Below the pieces are notes generated by a model, which saw only the letters and a program-made list of their open reading frames with translations, did not search any database and was not told where the DNA came from. Shown in pieces: positions 16,010 to 22,269 of a stretch of 36,504 nt of DNA (positions are counted from its first letter, which is position 1; each line of letters opens with the position of its first letter). The translations under genes were made by a program, and so were the position numbers. The stretch spans positions 1 to 36,504 of the forward strand of contig JABDKD010000030.1 in assembly GCA_013003215.1 (NCBI GenBank), in the 5' to 3' direction. Source of the DNA: Pyrinomonadaceae bacterium (GTDB taxonomy: Bacteria > Acidobacteriota > Blastocatellia > Pyrinomonadales > Pyrinomonadaceae).

Positions 16010-16945
16010 ATGAAAGGGCGTCAACAAAAAGGAAGGGCTCCGAGAAACCGTACAATAACAGTTTCGGCATCTGAAAAGCGTCGTTTGCGACGCTTCGTGC
16101 TGCCGTTGAAGCAGTTGCCTGAGGAAAGCGCGGAAAACCGGATCGTTTGCGGTGATAGTGTTAGCGCCCTTAAGATGCTTCCGCCCGATTCGGTCGACCT
16201 CGTTTTCTCCGACCCGCCTTACAACCTTACAAAAGCATTCGGCAAAATCGCATTCAAACAGACTTCCCTTGAAAGGTACGAGGAGAAGCTCGAGGAGTGG
16301 CTTGAGCCCCTTCTTCCCCTGCTCAAGGAAAATGCGTCAATATATCTTTGCGGAGACTGGCGTTCAGCGTCAGCGATTCAGCGGGTCGGAATGCGGTATT
16401 TCAAACTTCGCAACCGGATCACATGGGAACGTGAAAAAGGACGGGGCTCGAAAACGAACTGGAAGAACGCAGCTGAAGACATTTGGTTTTTCACAGTTTC
16501 TGACAATTACACGTTTAACGAAACCGATGTACGACTCAAGAAACGCGTGATCGCACCTTACAAAGAAAACGGAAAACCAAAGGATTGGAAAGCGGAAAAG
16601 AAGGGTAACTTCCGTTTAACTTCTCCTTCAAACCTTTGGACCGATATCTCCGTACCATTTTGGTCGATGCCTGAGAACACAGAGCATCCGACCCAAAAAC
16701 CTGAAAAACTGGTTGCCAAACTCGTGCTCGCGAGTTCGAATCCCGGCGACCTAGTACTCGATCCATTTGCCGGCAGCGGAACAGCCCCTGTGGTCGCTTC
16801 GAAACTGGACCGGAAATATATTGGTATCGAATCCGATGAAAACTATTGCCTGATCGCGCAGAAGCGGCTCGAGATGGCAGTTGAAAACCCGTCGATACAG
16901 GGATTCTCCGACGGTGTTTTCTGGGAAAGAAACTCAAAAAAATAA
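16010..16945 (+). CDS. Orphan beta-class DNA (probably adenine-N6) methyltransferase
   Basis: A 311-residue SAM-dependent DNA methyltransferase. The catalytic motif IV, SDPPYNL (DPPY at 68-71), comes before motif I, DPFAGSGT (F253-T258), which is the beta-class order. DPPY favours N6-adenine, but N4-cytosine enzymes of this layout exist. Between them lies a variable region (about 90-240) with LTSPSNLWTDISVPFW and TEHPTQKPEKLVAKLV, typical of the family. Residues 1-35 are very basic. No restriction endonuclease, specificity subunit or Vsr gene is adjacent, so it is probably a regulatory or housekeeping methyltransferase, although a distant partner is possible. Only four bases separate its stop from fhs, which implies cotranscription. 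The target sequence cannot be predicted. Confidence 0.9.
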   Translation: MKGRQQKGRAPRNRTITVSASEKRRLRRFVLPLKQLPEESAENRIVCGDSVSALKMLPPDSVDLVFSDPPYNLTKAFGKIAFKQTSLERYEEKLEEWLEPLLPLLKENASIYLCGDWRSASAIQRVGMRYFKLRNRITWEREKGRGSKTNWKNAAEDIWFFTVSDNYTFNETDVRLKKRVIAPYKENGKPKDWKAEKKGNFRLTSPSNLWTDISVPFWSMPENTEHPTQKPEKLVAKLVLASSNPGDLVLDPFAGSGTAPVVASKLDRKYIGIESDENYCLIAQKRLEMAVENPSIQGFSDGVFWERNSKK

Positions 16946-16949
16946 ACCT

Positions 16950-18650
16950 ATGCCAAATGATCTGGATATCGCCCAAGCGGCGAACCTAAAGGATATCTCC
17001 GAAATTGCTGACATGATGGGCCTCGGCTCTGACGATCTCGATCTCTATGGAAGCTCGCACGTAGCGAAGATACGTCTCGATTCGGTCAAGAGGCTCGAGT
17101 CGAAACCGAATGCCAAGTATATCGATGTGACCGCGGTCACGCCGACGCCGCTTGGTGAAGGAAAATCAACGACGCTCGTCGGCCTCGGCCAGGCCATGAA
17201 GCACATTGGCAAACGGTCGGTAATCACGATGAGACAGCCTTCCCAGGGCCCTACGTTTGGTATTAAAGGAGGCGCCGCAGGCGGAGGATATTCCCAGGTC
17301 GTACCAATGGAGACCTTTAATCTACATCTTACCGGTGACATACATGCCGTGAGCGCGGCGAACAACCTTCTCGCCGCAATGATCGATAACAAGCTGATGC
17401 GCGGTAACCCGTTGAAGATAGATCCGTACAGCATCACCTGGAAACGTGTTGTCGACATGAATGATCGCGCCTTGAGAAACGTTGTCGTCGGTCTTGGCGG
17501 AAAGCTCGATGGCGGAGTTCCACGGGAAACCGGGTTTGATATTTCGGTTGCTTCGGAGGTTATGGCGATCCTTGCACTGACGACTTCGCTTCAGGATATG
17601 CGCGAGCGGTTTGGCAGGATAGTAATCGGCATGTCCAAGGGTCGGAAACCGGTAACTGCCGAAATGATCGGTGCTGCGGGAGCGATGACCGTGTTAATGA
17701 AAGACGCGCTTCGGCCGACCCTCATGCAGACACTTGAAAATACGCCTGCGATCATCCATGCGGGGCCATTCGCGAACATTGCACACGGAAACAGCAGTAT
17801 TCTCGCGGATATGATCGGAGCCAAATGCGGCGATTATCTCCTGACCGAATCAGGTTTCGGCGCGGATATAGGGGCTGAGAAGTTCTTCAATGTTAAATGC
17901 CGTTACAGTGGACTAAAACCGGATGCATGTGTATTGGTTGCAACAATTAGGGCGTTGAAAGCCCATAGCGGAAAATACAAGATCGTCGCCGGTCGGGCAC
18001 TTCCGCCCGAAATGCTCGAGTGCAATGTCGCCGATGTCGAGGCGGGCGGCGAGAACCTCAAAAAGCAGATCGAGAACATAAAGCTCCACGGCGTGACGCC
18101 GGTGGTTGCGATCAACGCCTTCGATTCGGATCATCCCGAAGAGATCGAAGCGGTCAAGAGAATTTCCGTCGAGGCGGGCGCACTTGGTGCTGCGGCGACC
18201 TATCACTGGCAAAAGGGCGGCGAGGGTGCGATCGAATTGGCTGAAATGGTGGTTGAGGCGGCCGAAACACCGAGCGAATTCAATTTTCTGTACGAACTCG
18301 ACCAGCCGATCAAAGACAAAATTGAGACGATCGCGACCAAAATTTACGGTGCGAAAGACGTTAGGTATACGCCCAAGGCGAACAAACAGATCCGTAGTTA
18401 TGAGAAAAACGGATTTGGAGACCTGCCGATATGTATGGCGAAAACCCACCTCAGCATCAGCCACGATCCCACATTGCGCGGTGCGCCATCGGGCTTCACA
18501 TTCCCTGTCCGCGAAGTGCGTGCAAGTGTCGGGGCCGGGTTTATCTACCCGATTTGCGGAGCGATGAGGACGATGCCGGCCCTTCCGAAAGTACCGGGCG
18601 CCGAGAAGATCGACATCGATGCAGACGGGAACATTGTTGGGCTGTCCTAG
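16950..18650 (+). CDS. fhs: Formate-tetrahydrofolate ligase
   Basis: ATP-dependent formation of 10-formyl-tetrahydrofolate from formate (EC 6.3.4.3), feeding one-carbon metabolism and purine synthesis in the cytoplasm. The product is 566 residues from ATG 16950, close to the usual ~556. The P-loop (TPTPLGEGKSTT), the MRQPSQGPTFGIKGGAAGGG segment, NLHLTGDIHAV and FANIAHGNSS are all clear family signatures. The frame is open further upstream but overlaps the methyltransferase gene. ATG 16950 gives the family N terminus (MPNDLDIAQAANLKDISEIA) and falls four bases after the preceding stop. No Shine-Dalgarno sequence is visible, so it may be translated by coupling. Confidence 0.95.
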   Translation: MPNDLDIAQAANLKDISEIADMMGLGSDDLDLYGSSHVAKIRLDSVKRLESKPNAKYIDVTAVTPTPLGEGKSTTLVGLGQAMKHIGKRSVITMRQPSQGPTFGIKGGAAGGGYSQVVPMETFNLHLTGDIHAVSAANNLLAAMIDNKLMRGNPLKIDPYSITWKRVVDMNDRALRNVVVGLGGKLDGGVPRETGFDISVASEVMAILALTTSLQDMRERFGRIVIGMSKGRKPVTAEMIGAAGAMTVLMKDALRPTLMQTLENTPAIIHAGPFANIAHGNSSILADMIGAKCGDYLLTESGFGADIGAEKFFNVKCRYSGLKPDACVLVATIRALKAHSGKYKIVAGRALPPEMLECNVADVEAGGENLKKQIENIKLHGVTPVVAINAFDSDHPEEIEAVKRISVEAGALGAAATYHWQKGGEGAIELAEMVVEAAETPSEFNFLYELDQPIKDKIETIATKIYGAKDVRYTPKANKQIRSYEKNGFGDLPICMAKTHLSISHDPTLRGAPSGFTFPVREVRASVGAGFIYPICGAMRTMPALPKVPGAEKIDIDADGNIVGLS

Positions 18651-18652
18651 TG

Positions 18653-18724
18653 GACGCGGGGACGCGGGGACGCGGGGACGCGAAGGCGCGAAGGCGCGAA
18701 GGCGCGAAGGCGCGAAGGCGCGGA
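18653..18724. repeat. Nine tandem octamers (GACGCGGG to GGCGCGAA)
   Basis: Three copies of GACGCGGG, one GACGCGAA, four GGCGCGAA and one GGCGCGGA, starting two bases after the fhs stop codon. The word drifts along the array, as expected from slippage plus point mutation. Confidence 0.9.
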
Positions 18725-18733
18725 AAGATAGCC

Positions 18734-18754
18734 GGTCAATGGTCAATGGTGAGT
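18734..18754. repeat. Heptamers GGTCAAT
   Basis: GGTCAAT twice, then GGTGAGT. The same word reappears upstream of xthA at 18933-18960. Confidence 0.7.
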
Positions 18755-18883
18755 CCACTCTAAAAAGTCATGAATCACTATTCTTAGTGGAATCACTTCA
18801 TGGCCGCAATAAGTGTCGACCGCATAAATGCTTGCAAATACACGCGTTATGTTTTTTCTTGGAAGGGCTCGGTTCGTTACATC

Positions 18884-18960
18884 TCTGAACTCTGAACGCA
18901 GAACCCTGAACTCCGGTCTTTTTAGACCGGACTCAATGGTCAATGGTCAATGGTCAATGA
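18884..18960. repeat. Two heptamer arrays flanking a hairpin, just upstream of xthA
   Basis: 18884-18911: TCTGAAC twice, GCAGAAC, CCTGAAC. 18933-18960: TCAATGG three times, TCAATGA. Between them (18912-18931) TCCGGTCT-TTTT-AGACCGGA forms an 8-bp hairpin. The second array ends three bases before the xthA start codon. Between 18755 and 18883 I see no gene. Confidence 0.85.
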
Positions 18961-18963
18961 AAT

Positions 18964-19734
18964 ATGAAGGTTGCGACCTGGAACGTAAACTCGATAAACG
19001 TAAGGCTTGAGCACGCCCTGAAGTGGCTGGCCGATACAAAGACCGACGTACTTTGTCTGCAGGAGACGAAGTGCGTCGATGAGAATTTCCCGGTCGAGGA
19101 ATTTAGAGAAGCCGGCTATGAGTCGGCCTTTATTGGCGAAAAGTCGTATAACGGTGTCGCTATTCTGTCCAAGTACCCGATAGAAAACGCTCAGCTGAAC
19201 TTCCCGGACGATGACGAAGAAGCGCCCAAGCGTTTTGTCTCTGCCGATATCAAAGGGGTCCATATCGTCAACACCTATATCCCCAACGGCACAAAGCTCT
19301 GGAGTGACAAGTTCGATTTCAAACTCGACTGGCTCCAGCGTTTGCGCCGGTATTTCGACGATACATGTTCGACCGATAAAGATGTTTTGCTCTGCGGTGA
19401 TTTCAATGTCGCTCCCGGCGAACTCGATGTCTGGGACGTCTCGCGTTGGGAAGGAAAACTCCACTTTTCAAAACCGGAGCGTGCCGCGATGTACCACGTC
19501 ATGCAATGGGGCTTTACCGATCTCTTCCGTGAGCTTCACCCCTATGCGCAAGAATGGTCCTGGTGGGACTTCAGGACTCGTGCCTTCGAACGCGATCAGG
19601 GACTCCGCATCGATCACATCTGGACTTCGTCGCCGTTGACCAAGAAAGCAAAGGATTGCTGGATCGACCGCGATCCCCGCGGTTGGGAACGACCGTCTGA
19701 CCACACACCCGTGGTCGCGGAATTTGATTCGTAG
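18964..19734 (+). CDS. xthA: Exodeoxyribonuclease III / AP endonuclease
   Basis: A DNA repair enzyme that nicks abasic sites and removes 3' blocks and 3' nucleotides from duplex DNA (EC 3.1.11.2). The 256 residues match the usual length. Metal-binding and catalytic segments are present in order: WNVNSINVR at the N terminus, LCLQETK (metal-binding Glu), NGVAILSK, VNTYIPNG, LLCGDFNVAP (Asp and Asn), the RIDHIWTSSPL segment and SDHTPVVAEF (catalytic Asp-His). The ATG at 18964 lies immediately after a heptamer array and has no clear ribosome binding site. Confidence 0.95.
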   Translation: MKVATWNVNSINVRLEHALKWLADTKTDVLCLQETKCVDENFPVEEFREAGYESAFIGEKSYNGVAILSKYPIENAQLNFPDDDEEAPKRFVSADIKGVHIVNTYIPNGTKLWSDKFDFKLDWLQRLRRYFDDTCSTDKDVLLCGDFNVAPGELDVWDVSRWEGKLHFSKPERAAMYHVMQWGFTDLFRELHPYAQEWSWWDFRTRAFERDQGLRIDHIWTSSPLTKKAKDCWIDRDPRGWERPSDHTPVVAEFDS

Positions 19735-19800
19735 GCATCTTCGGGCAGAGCCTCCGTTGGCAATCACCCATTCTTTCGTTTCTAATGCAAAGAGCGCGAC

Positions 19801-20190
19801 AGGCCAAGCTACGGGCTACATGCTGTCGCCCTCTACGAGGGCTGGTGGCCTCCTTCACTCATACACTCCCGTAGCTTGGCCTAACGGCCCTCGCTACGGG
19901 CTACACGCTTTCGCCCTCTACAAGGGCTGGTGGCCTCCTTCACTCATATACTCCCGTAGCTTGGCCTGTCGGCCCTCGCTACGGGCTACACGCTTTCGCC
20001 CTCTACAAGGGCTGCTCGCCTCCTTCACTCATACACTCCCGTAGCTTGGCCTGTCGGCCCTCGCTACGGGCTACATGCTGTCGCCCTCTACGAGGGCTGG
20101 TCGCCTCCTTCACTCATACACTCCCGTAGCTTGGCCTGTCGGCCCTCACTACGGGCTACACGCTGTCGCCCTCTACGAGGGCTGGTCGCT
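19801..20190. repeat. 85-bp tandem repeat array with nested inverted repeats
   Basis: Units start at 19808, 19893, 19978, 20063 and 20148 (last partial), a constant period of 85. Each carries GCTACGGG near its start, CCCGTAGC near its end, and GCCCTC-TAC-GAGGGC (19828-19842 in unit 1; an A replaces a G in units 2 and 3). At the left edge a perfect 15-bp inverted repeat (19801-19815 with 19868-19882) encloses the first unit. The period is not a multiple of three and no ribosome binding site precedes any frame, so it is not coding. There are no unique spacers, so it is not CRISPR. It may be a REP/MITE-like amplified element or a structured RNA. The gap extends from 19735 to 20388. Confidence 0.9.
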
Positions 20191-20214
20191 CTCCCGCGCC
20201 CCTTCACAACTACG

Positions 20215-20335
20215 TTCCTGCATACCTGCTCCCTTTCTTTCCTGCACACCTTCCCTCCTTCCTGCCCTCCTTCCCTCCTGCTTTCCTGCTCACCTGCTTA
20301 CCTGCTTACCTGCACACCTACCCTCCTTCCCTCCT
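20215..20335. repeat. Pyrimidine-rich octamer tract
   Basis: About fifteen imperfect 8-base units of C, T and few A/G (TTCCTGCA, TGCTCACC, TGCTTACC twice, TTCCCTCC twice). One strand is nearly all pyrimidine, so triplex or slipped structures are possible. Confidence 0.8.
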
Positions 20336-20369
20336 AAACACGCGCCATCTCGCACTCTCCCCCCGTCCT

Positions 20370-20379
20370 GTGCTAATTT
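20370..20379 (+). promoter_or_regulatory. GTGCTAATTT extended -10 element
   Basis: Ends nine bases before the nitroreductase ATG at 20389. No Shine-Dalgarno sequence lies between, which fits a nearly leaderless transcript. Confidence 0.4.
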
Positions 20380-20388
20380 ACTCCTCAT

Positions 20389-21066
20389 ATGGCAAGCGAA
20401 ATTAATGATCCCGGATTCATTGATCTAAACTTCAGAATTATCGAACCTGTCGAAAAACAGATCGAAGCGGCTGACGAATTTTTTGAGATACTAAACAGTC
20501 GTAGAACTGTGAGGGACTTCACGGATCAACCGGTACCATTTGAACTTATTGAAAAAGCTATACTTACAGCCGGCACAGCCCCTTCCGGTGCTCACATGCA
20601 GCCATGGCGCTTCGTAGTCGTTCAGGATCCCGATATCAAGGCGAGAATCAAAGAAGCTGCCGAAAAGGAAGAGTATGAAAGCTATCACGGCCGCATGCCG
20701 GACCGATGGCTTCGAAGACTGGCACCGATCGGAACCGATGAACACAAACCGTTTTTAACGATCGCTCCGTATTTAATAGTTGTGTTTAGGATTACTTCTG
20801 TAAGCGATCTCGGAGAACCCGAACCGACTTATTATTCACAGGAATCCGTTGGAATCGCCGTTGGAATGCTGCTCGCGGCACTGCATAACATGGGACTCGC
20901 AACTCTTACCCATACCCCTTCGCCTATGAAGTTCCTGCAGGAGATTCTGGGTCGGCCAAAGACCGAAGTTCCGTATGTCTTGATCCCTGTCGGTTATCCA
21001 TCGCCGGACGCGAAGGTCCCGGACTTTGAACGTAAGGAACTCGAAGAGATCATGACAGTCATATGA
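20389..21066 (+). CDS. Iodotyrosine-deiodinase-like nitroreductase (FMN)
   Basis: A 225-residue flavoprotein of the nitroreductase superfamily. The FMN-binding start (RRTVRDFTDQPV, residues 39-50) and APSGAHMQPW (64-73) are clear, and VGIAVGMLLAALHNMGLATL is the typical core helix. Residues 92-120 (EKEEYESYHGRM, then GTDEHK) resemble the lid of iodotyrosine deiodinases, where Glu, Tyr and Lys grip the amino acid part of a halotyrosine. So reductive dehalogenation of halotyrosine-like compounds is a reasonable guess. A general nitro or quinone reductase is the alternative. Its stop overlaps the start of the ECF sigma gene (ATGA at 21063), so their translation is coupled. Confidence 0.88.
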   Translation: MASEINDPGFIDLNFRIIEPVEKQIEAADEFFEILNSRRTVRDFTDQPVPFELIEKAILTAGTAPSGAHMQPWRFVVVQDPDIKARIKEAAEKEEYESYHGRMPDRWLRRLAPIGTDEHKPFLTIAPYLIVVFRITSVSDLGEPEPTYYSQESVGIAVGMLLAALHNMGLATLTHTPSPMKFLQEILGRPKTEVPYVLIPVGYPSPDAKVPDFERKELEEIMTVI

Positions 21067-21656
21067 GCGGAACATCGGCATTCAAAGCAAAAGACCAGGA
21101 ACGCGAAGACGCGACTCTTGTCAAAGCCTGTCGCAAGGGTGATGAAAACGCCTGGAATGATCTGGTCGATCGTTATCAAAGGCTCGTGTTCGCTATTCCG
21201 CGCAGATCCGGTCTGAGTGAGGCTCAAGCAGCGGATGTCTTGCAGGAGACGTTTCTCACACTTTTTGAAAAGCTGGATGAGATCGAAAAACCCGAGAAGA
21301 TCCGTTCCTGGCTTGTGACAACGTCAAAATTCAAGACATGGGCGGTCGTCAGAAAGAACAAAGGCATCTATTCTCCCGATACTGAAGAAGAGATGGAATT
21401 AGAGATGTCCAACTTAAAAGACGACGCACCCCTGGCGGAAGATTCGCTGGTGCAACTGGAGCAACAACACCTTATCCGAACGGCGCTTGGAAAACTCGAA
21501 GAAAGGTGCCAGAAGATTCTGTCAATGATCTATCTGACGGAACCCGCAGCGAGTTATGCTGAAGTTGCGGAAGCAATCGGTGTTGGGGCCACGAGCATTA
21601 GTCCATTAAGAAGCCGATGTCTAAAAAAACTTGAAAAAGTTTTGTCCAGATCCTAA
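21063..21656 (+). CDS. ECF-type RNA polymerase sigma factor
   Basis: A 197-residue sigma-70 family factor with regions 2 and 4 only. Region 2 spans about residues 15-95 (LVKACRKGDENAWNDLVDRY, then DVLQETFLTLFEKLDEI and IRSWLVTTSKFKTWAVVRKN). An acidic linker (TEEEMELEMSNLKDD) follows. Region 4 is at 140-195 (ALGKLEERCQKILSMIYL, then SYAEVAEAIGVGATSISPLR, RCLKKLEKVL) with the helix-turn-helix. No typical anti-sigma with zinc motif and membrane segment follows. Instead there is a soluble 156-residue protein, then a TPR-CHAT protease. The sigma gene overlaps the nitroreductase gene. An 8-bp hairpin (AATACTCG/CGAGTATT) begins at its stop codon. Target promoters are unknown. Confidence 0.93.
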   Translation: MSGTSAFKAKDQEREDATLVKACRKGDENAWNDLVDRYQRLVFAIPRRSGLSEAQAADVLQETFLTLFEKLDEIEKPEKIRSWLVTTSKFKTWAVVRKNKGIYSPDTEEEMELEMSNLKDDAPLAEDSLVQLEQQHLIRTALGKLEERCQKILSMIYLTEPAASYAEVAEAIGVGATSISPLRSRCLKKLEKVLSRS

Positions 21657-21678
21657 TACTCGTCTTTTTTCGAGTATT
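21655..21678. other. Hairpin at the end of the sigma factor gene
   Basis: AATACTCG (21655-21662), loop TCTTTTTT, CGAGTATT (21671-21678). The T-run lies in the loop, not after the stem, so it is not a normal terminator; RNA processing or stability is possible. Confidence 0.5.
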
Positions 21679-21725
21679 GAGCACACTGTCATGTTGAGGA
21701 AGGAAATTAGAGCCTGACCGAAACC

Positions 21726-22196
21726 ATGAAAAACTCTGAAGAAAAAATCGAAAAGATAATCAATCTTATGCAGACCGACGATTCGATAGATGCACCGGCG
21801 GACTCGGTACTGTGGTCAAAGAACCTATTCAAATCGCGGCTGAATGAGCAACCGGGAATGCTTAAGACAATCGTGGCAACGCTTATAAGAGAACTTGGAC
21901 CGGGTGCCGCATTTGGTGAAAGATCGGCTTCCGTAGGCAAGGTTCGGCAAATGCTTTTTGAAGCAGGCGACAATCGAGTTGATCTGAGAGTTTCAGCTAA
22001 AACGGATACGTTTGATGTTCGAGGTCAGATTCTCGGCCGTAACTGGGAAAACGCTCGCGTTGAGATAAGCGGACAAATCGCAAATGTGGACAAGTTCGGG
22101 GCATTCGTTTTAGTCGATCTGGATCCCGGTACTTACGATCTTAGTATCCGCGGAGACAATATAGACATTGTCCTGAAAGGGCTCGAACTGGTTTGA
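21726..22196 (+). CDS. 156-residue soluble protein between sigma factor and CHAT protease (candidate sigma partner)
   Basis: Not a family I can name with certainty. Residues 1-60 are helical and charged (EEKIEKIINLMQTDDSIDAP, WSKNLFKSRL). Residues 60-90 hold GPGAAFGERSASVGKVRQML. Residues 93-156 look like a small beta-sandwich of carboxypeptidase-regulatory type (FDVRGQILGRNWENARVEIS, FGAFVLVDLDPGTYDLSI). There is no signal peptide, membrane segment or Cys/His metal motif, so it differs from zinc-binding anti-sigma factors. It lies 70 bases after the sigma gene and is followed by a terminator-like hairpin. By position it could hold or modulate the sigma factor, and it could be a CHAT substrate; both are inference. 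No Shine-Dalgarno sequence lies at the right distance (GAGGAAGG is 20 or more bases upstream of the ATG). Confidence 0.75.
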   Translation: MKNSEEKIEKIINLMQTDDSIDAPADSVLWSKNLFKSRLNEQPGMLKTIVATLIRELGPGAAFGERSASVGKVRQMLFEAGDNRVDLRVSAKTDTFDVRGQILGRNWENARVEISGQIANVDKFGAFVLVDLDPGTYDLSIRGDNIDIVLKGLELV

Positions 22197-22221
22197 GATA
22201 CAACTTCTAAGCAATGTTTTG

Positions 22222-22255
22222 GGCGAACCGTGATAGAACGGTTCGCCTGTTTTTC
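22222..22255 (+). terminator. Hairpin with T-run immediately before the CHAT gene
   Basis: GGCGAACCG (22222-22230), loop TGATAGAA, CGGTTCGCC (22239-22247), then TGTTTTT. It looks like an intrinsic terminator for the sigma operon, but only about 15 bases separate it from the CHAT start codon, so it may also act as an attenuator. Confidence 0.75.
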
Positions 22256-22269
22256 GTTATTATTTCACA

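Noticed and set aside
16881-16949. Earlier start for fhs
   Set aside because: It would overlap the methyltransferase by over 60 bases and adds residues not found in the family.
18619-18888. Arg/Ala-rich open frames over the octamer array
   Set aside because: They are produced by the repeat itself and appear in several frames on both strands.
18743-18943. Minus-strand open frame between fhs and xthA
   Set aside because: Much of it is translated heptamer repeat; no binding site.
19801-20190. CRISPR array
   Set aside because: The entire 85-base unit repeats; there are no unique spacers and no cas genes.
19724-20428. Several open frames across the 85-bp repeat array
   Set aside because: Unit length is not a multiple of three, frames shift between units, and no ribosome binding site is present.
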